Assembly: GCA_944384295.1 (NCBI GenBank)
Contig: CALWSU010000017.1
Span: 1 to 46,510 of the forward strand
From: an uncultured Lachnospiraceae bacterium
Lineage (GTDB): Bacteria > Bacillota > Clostridia > Lachnospirales > Anaerotignaceae
Length of the DNA: 46,510 nucleotides
Reading direction: 5' to 3'
The notes beneath the pieces are model-generated. The model was not told where the DNA came from. It was given only the letters and a program-made list of their open reading frames with translations, and ran no database searches. Shown here piece by piece: positions 7,449-15,287 of the stretch. A program made the position numbers and the translations under genes. Each line of letters starts with the position of its first letter. The first letter of the stretch is position 1.

Positions 7449-8399
7449 TTATGACAAGAAATCCAACAGCATTTCTCCAAACACTTTATAATTTTCAATG
7501 TGCGGCAAAGCTGCGGTATCTTCAAACAACAAAAACTCGCCTTTGTCCTGCATTTTTTCCGCTGTTTCCAAGTAAACGGCAGAATTGAGTGGATTTTTTT
7601 CACCCCAAATCAATACAAAGGGAATATCCAAAGCAGCAAAGGCTTCTTTGGTATCCGCTGCGGCAAAGCGTGTGGCATAGGCGGCATAACTTGCCTGTGC
7701 GCCTTTTCCATACCGTGCGTTTTTCTGCAAGTTTTTCACAAAGTCGGCTGGCATACGTTCTTTTTGATAGAACAAATCTTCTGCCAAACGACGCAGATTT
7801 TTTTTCGAGGTAGCATCTAAAAATGTTTGTGTGCCAAAATAAGGGAGCATCAATTTTTTCAATTTTTCGGTATCTTGTGGTGTGGCAAAACCACGTCCAA
7901 TGCCTTCCGGCGAAATCAGCACCAATTTTTTGAAATCCTCTGGGTGCAGTTTCGACAGTACCAACGCAATATCCGCCCCGCCATTGGCTGCCACCAAAGC
8001 CACGCTACCACCTATGACATCTTGTATAAAGTGATGCAATGTTTGTGCATATTGATATGCTGTCCATGGCTGCCGTGGTTTATCGGACTGTCCATACCCG
8101 GGCAAATCAATGGTATAAAGACGATATTCTTTTTCCAATCGTTCTATCTGTGGTCGCCACTCTCTGCGGGAAGCACCAGGGTGCAGGCTATGCAGCAATA
8201 TCACAGGTCTGCCAAAGCCATAACGTTCATATGCCATAGAAATGCCATCTGGTGTGGTATAGGTATCATGGGGTGTGGTATCGGCTTTTCGATTTGCGCG
8301 AAACAAACAAACCGCTTGATATATCCCTACAGCCGCTGCTGTGACACCTGCGGACGCAAACAGGGGCAGTGAAACTTTACGAATTGCTTTTTTCATCAT
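7449..8399 (-). CDS. Alpha/beta-hydrolase-fold protein lacking the serine nucleophile
   Basis: The 316-aa product has an N-terminal membrane helix (about residues 8-30), then a typical alpha/beta hydrolase core. The oxyanion region is VILLHSLHPGASRREW, and IDLPGYGQSDKP follows. The cap and C-terminal histidine region PHIENYKVF are present. At the nucleophile elbow, where relatives have GxSxGG, this protein reads VAANGGADIAL, so the expected Ser is Asn. The acid region IWGEKNP has Glu/Asn instead of the usual Asp. The fold is convincing but ordinary Ser-His-Asp catalysis is doubtful. RBS AAAGGAGG precedes the start. It is first in a probable operon with the two thioesterases. Confidence 0.82.
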   Translation of the reverse strand: MMKKAIRKVSLPLFASAGVTAAAVGIYQAVCLFRANRKADTTPHDTYTTPDGISMAYERYGFGRPVILLHSLHPGASRREWRPQIERLEKEYRLYTIDLPGYGQSDKPRQPWTAYQYAQTLHHFIQDVIGGSVALVAANGGADIALVLSKLHPEDFKKLVLISPEGIGRGFATPQDTEKLKKLMLPYFGTQTFLDATSKKNLRRLAEDLFYQKERMPADFVKNLQKNARYGKGAQASYAAYATRFAAADTKEAFAALDIPFVLIWGEKNPLNSAVYLETAEKMQDKGEFLLFEDTAALPHIENYKVFGEMLLDFLS

Positions 8400-8452
8400 A
8401 CGCTTTTGCCTCCTTTACACAAAAAATATACTGCTTTTTGGGAAAAAACATC

Positions 8453-8684
8453 AGGGTGTCGAAAAGGTCGACACCCTGTCGTCAAAGGCTCATTTCATTC
8501 AAGCCTTTGACGAGTAGACAGAAGTATAAAGCTCGAAGTTCCATCGGCTAAAAGCCTTGAAACTTCAGCTTTTCCTCGTCGGAAATGAATTCCGACTGCG
8601 GATTAAATTTGGGGAACTCTTGGTTCCCCAAGCCCTTCCGCGTTCTTGAAAAAAGTAAAAAATGTACTTTTTTTGCAGTCTGCC
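8453..8684 (+). repeat. Modular dispersed hairpin repeat, copy 2 (minimal form)
   Basis: Head hairpin: AGGGTGTCGA pairs with TCGACACCCT (8453-8477). Second hairpin: CGTCAAAGGCT pairs with AGCCTTTGACG. Then comes the linker ACAGAAGTATAAAGC, the core TTCCATCGGCTAAAAGCC with the GTCGGAA/TTCCGAC hairpin, and a stem GGGGAAC/GTTCCCC (where copies 1 and 3 carry the 62-bp cassette). The tail TTCCGCGTTCTTGAAAAAAG and a T run end it. This copy has neither amplified cassette and so defines the basic element. It lies between the divergent hydrolase gene and the small membrane gene at 8832, and it accounts for most of this 430-bp gap. Confidence 0.9.
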
Positions 8685-8831
8685 GCTTTTCTTGAAAAAG
8701 CATGTGTTTTCTTCTATTATGTACCGAAAAACGTCATTTGAAAAGAGTAAGTTTCATAATATAGAAAAAGACTGCAATATTTTTTTTGACACCATAACAC
8801 AAAATATAAAAAAAGGAGGCGGGCAAAATCC

Positions 8832-9038
8832 ATGGAAGCATTTTTACGTCTTGCAGGGCAATTATGCTTTATTGTCTGTGTACAGGCAGTGCTGGAGGTA
8901 CTCGCCGCCGACCGTTGGCAAAACCATTTACAAAAAGTCATTTCTATGGCATGTTATTTGGCGGCTTTGGTTTTGGTGCTGCGTTTCATGCAGACGTATG
9001 TACTGGATATTTTGCGTAGTATAACATTTGGATTTTAA
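8832..9038 (+). CDS. Small membrane protein (68 aa), distantly like the SpoIIIAF N-terminus
   Basis: The 68-residue product has two hydrophobic segments (about residues 5-24 and 37-60) flanking a short polar stretch containing DRWQNHLQKV. AAAGGAGG precedes the ATG at a rather long spacing of 12 bases, and a strong terminator follows at 9135-9178, so it is probably a real transcript. Helix, short polar loop with a Q-K-V patch and second helix recall the membrane part of SpoIIIAF, but the soluble domain is missing and the similarity is only visual. I would call it a hypothetical membrane protein. Confidence 0.6.
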   Translation: MEAFLRLAGQLCFIVCVQAVLEVLAADRWQNHLQKVISMACYLAALVLVLRFMQTYVLDILRSITFGF

Positions 9039-9134
9039 GTATGCCCATGTGATTTCGTTTTTTGCTTTTGCCAAGCTTTCCTTGATTTTACGCCATTTTT
9101 ATGTTACATTTATGAAGAAGAAATGCCATGACAT

Positions 9135-9178
9135 ACAGATATTTTCTGTTTTCTTTTTTTGCAGGAAATATCTGTTTT
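9135..9178 (+). terminator. Intrinsic terminator after the small membrane gene
   Basis: ACAGATATTTTCTG pairs with CAGGAAATATCTGT around a T-rich loop, followed by TTTTCT. It isolates the 68-aa gene from argS. Confidence 0.75.
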
Positions 9179-9249
9179 CTAAAATGTTGAAAATTTTTTA
9201 ATTTTTTATTTTTGGCATGTAACAGAAAAAAGGATGGAGGATAAAATAC

Positions 9250-10953
9250 ATGGATTTGAAATTAGAAATCGCAAACAGCATTGCGGCAGCATGTGGCGTT
9301 GCAGCGGACGAAATCGCGGCAGCCATAGAAGTACCTGCAAATTCTGATATGGGGGACTATGCGTATCCCTGTTTTAAGCTGGCGAAAGTATTACGCAAAG
9401 CGCCACCTTTGATTGCACAGGAAATCGGGGAAAAATTACAATTGCCCGTTGGTATTTCCGAAATGAAAATCGTAGGGGCATATATCAATTTCTTTATGGA
9501 CAAACCTTTTTATGCAAAACAAGTCCTGCAAAGTGTATTGGAACAGGGCGCTGATTATGGCAAAAGCGAAAAAGGCACAGGAAAGACAATCGTCATTGAC
9601 TATTCTTCCCCAAACATTGCCAAACCGTTTCACGTGGGACATTTACGTTCTACCGTAATCGGCAATGCTTTATATCAAATCCATCGCGCATTGGGCTATC
9701 ACTGTGTCGGTATCAACCATTTAGGCGACTGGGGTACACAGTTCGGGAAACTGATTGTTGCCTACAAAAAATGGGGTTCTCAAGAAGCCGTGGAAAAAGA
9801 TGGTATACAGGAATTGATGCGTATTTATGTCAAATTCCATGACGAAGCCGCAAACGAACCTGCTTTAGAGGACGAAGCGCGTCTTTGGTTTGTCAAAATG
9901 CAGGACGGCGACACAGAAGCCCTGACACTTTGGAAATGGTTCTATGACATCAGTATCCGTGAATTTGAACGCGTATATGATATGCTGGGCGTGAAGTTTG
10001 ACGCATATACCGGCGAAAGTTTCTACAATGACAAAATGGCGCCTGTGGTAGAAGAATTAGAACAAAAAGGGCTTTTGGTGGAAAGCGAAGGGGCAAAGAT
10101 TGTAGATTTGTCCGATGAAAACATGCCACCTTGCCTGATTATACGAAAAGACGGCGGTACACTTTATGCAACGCGTGATATTACGGCAGCATTATATCGT
10201 AAGAAAACGTATGACTTTGATAAATGCATCTATCTGACTGCCCTTGACCAGAATTTGCATTTTGCACAATGGTTTGCAGTCATTCACAAAATGGGATATG
10301 ACTGGTATCAAGACTTGATTCATGTGCCTTTTGGTCTGGTGAGTCTGGAAAGCGGCAAACTCTCCACACGTCATGGGAATGTGGTTTTGATGGAAGAATT
10401 GCTGCATCAAGCCATTGCCGAAACACAAAAAATCATAGAAGAAAAAAATCCTTCTTTGCCCGACAAAGAAACCGTAGCGCAAAAAGTAGGGATTGGCGCT
10501 GTGATATTTAACGACTTATATAATACACGCATCAAAGACGTGGTATTTTCTTGGGAAAGAATGTTGAACTTCGATGGCGAAACAGGTCCTTATGTACAAT
10601 ATACCCATGCGCGCGCATGCAGCATATTGAAAAAAGTACCTGACTGCAAAACAGAAGATTTACAAACCGCATCTTTTGCGAAATTGGACGACGAAGCCAC
10701 ACTGCAAGTATGCAAACTGTTAGAGGCTTTCCCAAGCAAAATTGAAGACGCAGCGGCAAAACTGGAACCCTATCTGTTGACCAGACATTTAGTTGCCATT
10801 GCGCAGGCGTTCAATAAATTCTATCACGACAACCCTATTTTAAACAGTGCAGACGATGTACGTTTTGCGCGTTTGGCGGTTGTTTTGGCAGTCAAAACAG
10901 TATTATCCTCTGGTCTTGCATTATTGGGCATTGAATCGCCAGAACAAATGTAA
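9250..10953 (+). CDS. argS: Arginyl-tRNA synthetase
   Basis: ArgRS charges tRNA-Arg with arginine in an ATP-dependent reaction. The 567-aa class I enzyme has the N-terminal Add1 domain (IAAACGVAADEI... with NSDMGDYAYPCF), then the HIGH-like motif KPFHVGHLRSTVIG (near residue 125). The catalytic core contains INHLGDWGTQFGKL and LSTRHGNVVLMEEL, in which the KMSKS loop is replaced as in many ArgRS. The C-terminal DALR anticodon-binding domain ends GLALLGIESPEQM. RBS is GGATGGAGG. Unlike serS in this window, no T-box is visible upstream. The lipid kinase gene follows 24 bp downstream. Confidence 0.98.
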   Translation: MDLKLEIANSIAAACGVAADEIAAAIEVPANSDMGDYAYPCFKLAKVLRKAPPLIAQEIGEKLQLPVGISEMKIVGAYINFFMDKPFYAKQVLQSVLEQGADYGKSEKGTGKTIVIDYSSPNIAKPFHVGHLRSTVIGNALYQIHRALGYHCVGINHLGDWGTQFGKLIVAYKKWGSQEAVEKDGIQELMRIYVKFHDEAANEPALEDEARLWFVKMQDGDTEALTLWKWFYDISIREFERVYDMLGVKFDAYTGESFYNDKMAPVVEELEQKGLLVESEGAKIVDLSDENMPPCLIIRKDGGTLYATRDITAALYRKKTYDFDKCIYLTALDQNLHFAQWFAVIHKMGYDWYQDLIHVPFGLVSLESGKLSTRHGNVVLMEELLHQAIAETQKIIEEKNPSLPDKETVAQKVGIGAVIFNDLYNTRIKDVVFSWERMLNFDGETGPYVQYTHARACSILKKVPDCKTEDLQTASFAKLDDEATLQVCKLLEAFPSKIEDAAAKLEPYLLTRHLVAIAQAFNKFYHDNPILNSADDVRFARLAVVLAVKTVLSSGLALLGIESPEQM

Positions 10954-10977
10954 TACATGTAAGGGAGATGAATTGTC

Positions 10978-11958
10978 ATGAAAAAGGTCAAGTTATTTTA
11001 TAATCCCTTTTCGGGCAATAAGGCATTTAAGTTTGATTTAGATATTTGTATTGGTATTTTTCAAAATGCTGGTTATGAAGTACACCCATACCGCACCATG
11101 CAGCCGGGCGATATTGAAACACATATTGCACAAATGGACAAAGATTATGATATTGTGGTGGCTTCCGGCGGTGATGGCACAGTGAATATTGTGCTGAATG
11201 CCTTGATGCACAATCATTTACAAATCCCCTTAGGTATCATTCCTTCTGGAACCGCGAATGATTTCGCAACTTTTTTGGGACTGAAAACAGGGGACTCCGC
11301 AGATGCTTGTCGTGTGATGGTGGAAACCGAACCCAAAAAAATAGATATTGGTGTAGTCAATGACACAGCATATTTTATCAATGTATGTGCGGGTGGATTG
11401 TTGACCAATGTTTCCCAGACCGTAGACAAAGATATGAAAAATGCTTTCGGCAATCTTTCCTATTATCTCAAAGGTATGGAACAGATTCCCAATTTTCACA
11501 AAATACCATTTCGGATTCAAACCTCTACTACAACCATAGAGGACGATTTATATTTATATATGATACTCAACAGCGCAGGCACAGGCAGTTTTACAAAGCT
11601 TTCGCCTGAGGCATCTGTGACCGATGGGCAATTTGAATTTATTGGACTGCGTGCCAAAAATATATTGGACGTATCGGCAATGCTCTTAAAAATGGTTGCT
11701 GGCGAACATATACGAGATGAAAAAAGTCTGTTATATCTGCGAGATTCTTATTTCCACATTGAATGTCTGGATAAAGATTTCCAAATCATGGAATCCACGA
11801 TTGACGGAGAAACCGGACCACGCATGCCATTTTCTGTAAAAGTACTGCCAAAGGCATACCCTGTATATGGCAGATACAACAGAAGCACAAAAGCCGAAAC
11901 AAAGAAAATTGTTTCACATGAAACATTGAGAAACAAATTAAAACCGGAGAAAAAATAA
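10978..11958 (+). CDS. Diacylglycerol kinase-family lipid kinase (DagK/YegS/BmrU type)
   Basis: This family phosphorylates diacylglycerol or related lipids, recycling headgroup by-products into phosphatidic acid. The 326-aa product starts VKLFYNPFSGNKAF (nucleotide-binding strand with NPxSG) and carries the catalytic GGDGTVNIVLNAL loop near residue 62. The IIPSGTANDFATFLG element and a C-terminal beta sandwich follow. The start is at 10978, with GGGAGATG upstream. A parS site lies inside the last codons (11910-11925, within VSHET). The gene follows argS by 24 bp and is probably cotranscribed. The exact substrate (diacylglycerol, undecaprenol, sphingosine) is not visible. Confidence 0.9.
   Translation: MKKVKLFYNPFSGNKAFKFDLDICIGIFQNAGYEVHPYRTMQPGDIETHIAQMDKDYDIVVASGGDGTVNIVLNALMHNHLQIPLGIIPSGTANDFATFLGLKTGDSADACRVMVETEPKKIDIGVVNDTAYFINVCAGGLLTNVSQTVDKDMKNAFGNLSYYLKGMEQIPNFHKIPFRIQTSTTTIEDDLYLYMILNSAGTGSFTKLSPEASVTDGQFEFIGLRAKNILDVSAMLLKMVAGEHIRDEKSLLYLRDSYFHIECLDKDFQIMESTIDGETGPRMPFSVKVLPKAYPVYGRYNRSTKAETKKIVSHETLRNKLKPEKK
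11910..11925. promoter_or_regulatory. parS site 1 (inside the lipid kinase gene)
   Basis: The perfect palindrome TGTTTCACATGAAACA matches the Spo0J/ParB consensus TGTTTCACGTGAAACA with one central change. It is read in frame as VSHET near the kinase C-terminus. Confidence 0.85.
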
Positions 11959-11966
11959 TCAAAAAG

Positions 11967-12020
11967 AGAAGTCAGTTTTAAGGGGGTGTTTTCAGCCTTA
12001 CTATTGCTGGCTTCTTTTTT
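11967..12020 (+). terminator. Intrinsic terminator after the argS-lipid kinase pair
   Basis: AGAAGTCAG pairs with CTGGCTTCT (one G-T pair) and is followed by TTTTTT. The loop is long (about 30 bases). Confidence 0.6.
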
Positions 12021-12028
12021 CGTAAGCA

Positions 12029-12044
12029 TGTTTCACGTGAAACG
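12029..12044. promoter_or_regulatory. parS site 2
   Basis: TGTTTCACGTGAAACG equals the ParB/Spo0J consensus except for the last base. It lies in the intergenic region upstream of parA. Confidence 0.88.
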
Positions 12045-12080
12045 TTTCCCAAAAACACAAAAATCAAACTTGTTCTGCAT

Positions 12081-12096
12081 TGTTTCATGTGAAACA
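12081..12096. promoter_or_regulatory. parS site 3
   Basis: TGTTTCATGTGAAACA matches the ParB/Spo0J consensus except for one central base. It lies about 70 bp upstream of the parA -10 element, so ParB bound here could also affect parAB transcription. Confidence 0.85.
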
Positions 12097-12158
12097 TTAC
12101 AATTTTATGAAAACATGCGGTTTCTCGTGCGCGCTCTCTCGCAATTTCATACCATTTG

Positions 12159-12167
12159 TGCTATACT
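12159..12167 (+). promoter_or_regulatory. Extended -10 promoter candidate of parA
   Basis: TG-C-TATACT is an extended -10 element about 60 bp before the parA start. No good -35 is seen 17 bases upstream, as is common for extended -10 promoters. Confidence 0.5.
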
Positions 12168-12228
12168 ACTTTTTACAGTAAACAAATCATAATATGATTT
12201 TTTTTGAAAAAAAGAGAGGTGGGGAACT

Positions 12229-13002
12229 ATGGGAAAAGTCAGAATCATTGCTGTGACGAATCAAAAAGGGGGCGTTGGCAAAACCACAACTGCCATCAAT
12301 TTATCCGCCTGTTTGGCAAAGGCAGGAAAAAAAGTGCTTGCCATAGACGCCGACCAACAAGGCAACACCACCAGTGGTCTGGGATTAGACAAAAACGCTA
12401 TGGAACAAACCATATATGATGTGTTTTTGGAACAAGCCACATTAACAGATGTCAAACAAAAAACCTGTGTAGAAGGGCTGGAGGTCATACCCGCGAACAT
12501 CAGTCTGACAGGCGCGGAAATCGAATTGATTGGCAAAGAGGACCGCGAATACATACTCAAAGAAGCATTGGCACAAATCAAAGACAATTACGATTTTATA
12601 TTGATTGATTGTCCGCCTTCGCTCAATCTGATTACCATCAATGCGTTGACCGCCGCCGATACCGTGTTGGTACCCATACAATGTGAATACTTCGCCTTGG
12701 AAGGTTTGGAACAATTGTTACATGCTGTCAATCTTGTGAAAAAACGGCTCAACCGTTCTTTGGAAATCGAAGGTATTGTATTTACTATGTATGACGCACG
12801 TACCAATCTATCTTTACAAGTCGTGGAAGAAGTCAAACGCAGTTTGGGCGAAAATGTATATCGCAGTATCATACCGCGCAATGTGCGTTTGGGCGAAGCA
12901 CCAAGCCACGGTCTGCCCATACATCTGTATGACCCAAAATCCAAAGGCGCGGAAAGCTATGCACTTTTGGCAGAAGAAGTCATAGAAAAGGAGTGGAATT
13001 AA
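12229..13002 (+). CDS. parA: Chromosome partitioning ATPase ParA (Soj)
   Basis: ParA/Soj binds DNA non-specifically as an ATP-bound dimer and works with ParB-parS in origin segregation and, in B. subtilis, in control of DnaA. The 257-aa protein is chromosomal length with no extra N-terminal HTH, unlike many plasmid ParAs. The deviant Walker A is QKGGVGKTTTAINLS (near residue 11), with switch I DADQQGNTTSGLG (near 40) and Walker B FILIDCPPSLN (near 123). RBS is GAGAGGTGGGG. parB begins right after the stop codon, so the two are co-translated. Confidence 0.97.
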   Translation: MGKVRIIAVTNQKGGVGKTTTAINLSACLAKAGKKVLAIDADQQGNTTSGLGLDKNAMEQTIYDVFLEQATLTDVKQKTCVEGLEVIPANISLTGAEIELIGKEDREYILKEALAQIKDNYDFILIDCPPSLNLITINALTAADTVLVPIQCEYFALEGLEQLLHAVNLVKKRLNRSLEIEGIVFTMYDARTNLSLQVVEEVKRSLGENVYRSIIPRNVRLGEAPSHGLPIHLYDPKSKGAESYALLAEEVIEKEWN

Positions 13003-13908
13003 ATGACAATCAAAAAAGGTCTGGGCGCGAAAGGTCTGGGCATAGAAGCACTCATCAACCACAAAATGGAAGACTTTACAAGTGGCAACAATGACAGCGT
13101 CATGGAATTGGAACTGAATCAAATCGAACCCAACCGCAAACAGCCACGCAAACATTTTGACGAAACTGCTTTGCTTGAACTTGCAGAATCTCTCAAACAA
13201 TATGGTATGTTACAGCCAGTCATTGTACAAAAAAATGAAGAAGGCTATTATGAACTGATTGCAGGGGAACGCCGTTGGCGCGCGGCAAAAATCGCAGGAC
13301 TAAAAACCATACCTGTCATCATACGAGAATGGGATACCGCAAAAGCGTTTGAAGTGGCTTTGGTGGAAAATTTGCAAAGAGAAGACCTCAATCCCATGGA
13401 AGAAGCTGCAAGCTATCGCCGTTTGCAAGATGAATTTGGATATACACAAGAACAGATTGCACAAAAAGTGGGTAAAAGCCGTCCTGCAATCGCAAACGCA
13501 TTGCGCTTACTACAACTAGATACGCGTGTACAAAATTTTGTGATAGAAAACAAATTATCACATGGACATGCACGCGCATTGCTTCCCATAGAAGATGGAG
13601 AATTGCAGTTTACACTTGCGGAACATGTGATAGAGGAGGACTTGAGCGTTCGCGCAACAGAACAGCTTGTCAAAACCACATTAGCCCAGAAAACAAAACA
13701 AATGGAACAAACAGAAGAAGAATCCAAAGAAAAACAAATACCAGACGCGGTATATCGTGATATGGAATCGCAACTGCAAACCATATTCGCGACAAAAGTA
13801 AAAATCATACAGAAAAAGCATAAGGGCAAAATCGAAATCGAGTATTACTCAGAAGAAGATTTAGACCGTTTGCTCACACTAATGAAACATATGGAAACAG
13901 GAGAATAA
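13003..13908 (+). CDS. parB: Chromosome partitioning protein ParB (Spo0J)
   Basis: ParB is a CTP-dependent DNA clamp that loads at parS and spreads. The 301-aa protein opens with a basic segment KKGLGAKGLGIEALI, typical of ParA-stimulating N-termini. The ParB domain has PNRKQPRKHFD, the GERRWRAAKIAG CTP box (near residue 88) and LVENLQREDLNPMEEA (near 120). The HTH is YTQEQIAQKVGKSRPAIANA (near 150). A C-terminal dimerisation segment (IEIEYYSEEDLDRLL) ends it. Three parS sites lie upstream of parA. It starts at the base after the parA stop. Confidence 0.97.
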   Translation: MTIKKGLGAKGLGIEALINHKMEDFTSGNNDSVMELELNQIEPNRKQPRKHFDETALLELAESLKQYGMLQPVIVQKNEEGYYELIAGERRWRAAKIAGLKTIPVIIREWDTAKAFEVALVENLQREDLNPMEEAASYRRLQDEFGYTQEQIAQKVGKSRPAIANALRLLQLDTRVQNFVIENKLSHGHARALLPIEDGELQFTLAEHVIEEDLSVRATEQLVKTTLAQKTKQMEQTEEESKEKQIPDAVYRDMESQLQTIFATKVKIIQKKHKGKIEIEYYSEEDLDRLLTLMKHMETGE

Positions 13909-13913
13909 AAGCA

Positions 13914-15251
13914 ATGACATGGAACACAATCACCGCTTTTGCACAGCAATATATTGTGCTGCTGCTAGGCGGATTTGCAATTTTAATACTTTTGTTGTTT
14001 CTTTTTTGTATCGTTTTGCTGCTCAAAATTCGGCGAGAACGAAAGCGTTATGATTTCTTTATGGGAGTCAATCGCCGTCCCGATTACAACTTAGAAACAC
14101 AGATGAAAGAATATTTTACACGTGCAAAAGAGATTGATGAAAAATATACCAAACTCTTGAACATGGTCACAGATATGGATAAAACCATGAAAAGCAATGT
14201 CCGAAAAGTAGGGCTTGTGCGTTACAATCCATTCCAAGAAATGGGCGGCAACCTTTGTTTTTCATTGGCTTTATTAGACGGGGAAGATAATGGCGTTGTG
14301 CTCAATGGTATCCACAGCCGAACGGGTTCTTTTACCTATGCCAAACCCATTGAAATGGGGGTAAGCACCTATCTTTTGTCCGAAGAAGAATTGGAAGCGA
14401 TACGGATTGCACAAGAAAAGGCATATGAACCGGAACACGAAAAAGTAGTCAAACTGAAGTTCAAACCATTGTTCAAACGGCGTTATACCAATGTAGAAGA
14501 AAAAGCAAAAACAGAAGCGCTTGGCGATGTGACAGAAGCGGAAAAAGCACAAATTGCCGCAGAAAACGCAACGGCTGACCAAATCGCAACCGATGGCACT
14601 TTTGCATCATTGCACAAAGGTATAGAAAGCGCACAAAACACAGAAAACATAAAAAATACAGCAAATACAGAAAACACAAACCAAAACACAACCGAAACAG
14701 AGCATATATATACAAAAGAACCATCTGAAACCACAGATTCCAGCATCACAGAAACAAATACGGCAGATGCAGAAACAACAGAAACAACAGAAACATCAAA
14801 AACATCTGAAATGGCAGAAGTCAAACAAGAAACCACTTCAGAAACAAGCGCAGAAATTGCCACAGAAACTACAAAAGAAAATACTTCTGCACAATACGCA
14901 TCGACGCTCGTGGATGTCACCAGCCCTGAAACACAGGCATGTTTTGCAACATTATTATCTCGTTCACGCAAAACAGAGATGGAACAAGCAACAGCCGATT
15001 TGCCGCCTATGCCACAAGAGGAATTTACTTTCCCCGGCATACTGTCGGAAGACCTTTCCCATCTGCCGCCTACGGTCAATATGTCGGATATTCCTTGTCT
15101 GGATACCGTACATCCACGCCGACATCGTTTGATGCAGCAAACCAGTGAGATGGAAAAAATAGAAGATGTGGATACGGCGGGTATCAATTTCTCTGATTTT
15201 TCTGATTCTGTGGATAACTCTGTGGATAATGTGTATAAAACCAAAGAATAA
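13914..15251 (+). CDS. DUF4446 membrane protein with a long low-complexity tail
   Basis: DUF4446 genes often follow parB in Clostridia; their function is unknown. The 445-aa product has one N-terminal membrane helix (about residues 14-38). The DUF4446 core (about 45-170) has VRKVGLVRYNPFQEMGGNLCFSLALLD and GVVLNGIHSRTGSFTYAKPI. Usual family members stop near here, at roughly 170 aa. This one adds about 270 residues, first a Thr/Glu/Asn/Ser-rich segment (about 225-325, built from NTEN, TTET and similar words), then a less repetitive Pro-containing end. It starts 5 bp after parB. The last codons contain DnaA boxes (15209-15229). Confidence 0.85.
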   Translation: MTWNTITAFAQQYIVLLLGGFAILILLLFLFCIVLLLKIRRERKRYDFFMGVNRRPDYNLETQMKEYFTRAKEIDEKYTKLLNMVTDMDKTMKSNVRKVGLVRYNPFQEMGGNLCFSLALLDGEDNGVVLNGIHSRTGSFTYAKPIEMGVSTYLLSEEELEAIRIAQEKAYEPEHEKVVKLKFKPLFKRRYTNVEEKAKTEALGDVTEAEKAQIAAENATADQIATDGTFASLHKGIESAQNTENIKNTANTENTNQNTTETEHIYTKEPSETTDSSITETNTADAETTETTETSKTSEMAEVKQETTSETSAEIATETTKENTSAQYASTLVDVTSPETQACFATLLSRSRKTEMEQATADLPPMPQEEFTFPGILSEDLSHLPPTVNMSDIPCLDTVHPRRHRLMQQTSEMEKIEDVDTAGINFSDFSDSVDNSVDNVYKTKE

Positions 15252-15261
15252 CTGTGGACAA
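15209..15261. promoter_or_regulatory. Cluster of three DnaA boxes
   Basis: TGTGGATAA, the reverse of the DnaA box TTATCCACA, occurs perfectly at 15209-15217 and 15221-15229. TGTGGACAA at 15253-15261 is a one-mismatch third box in the same orientation. The first two lie in the final codons of the DUF4446 gene (SVDNSVDN) and the third in the gap before the HAD gene. Confidence 0.65.
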
Positions 15262-15287
15262 CCAGAAACAAAGAGAGGATAACATTT

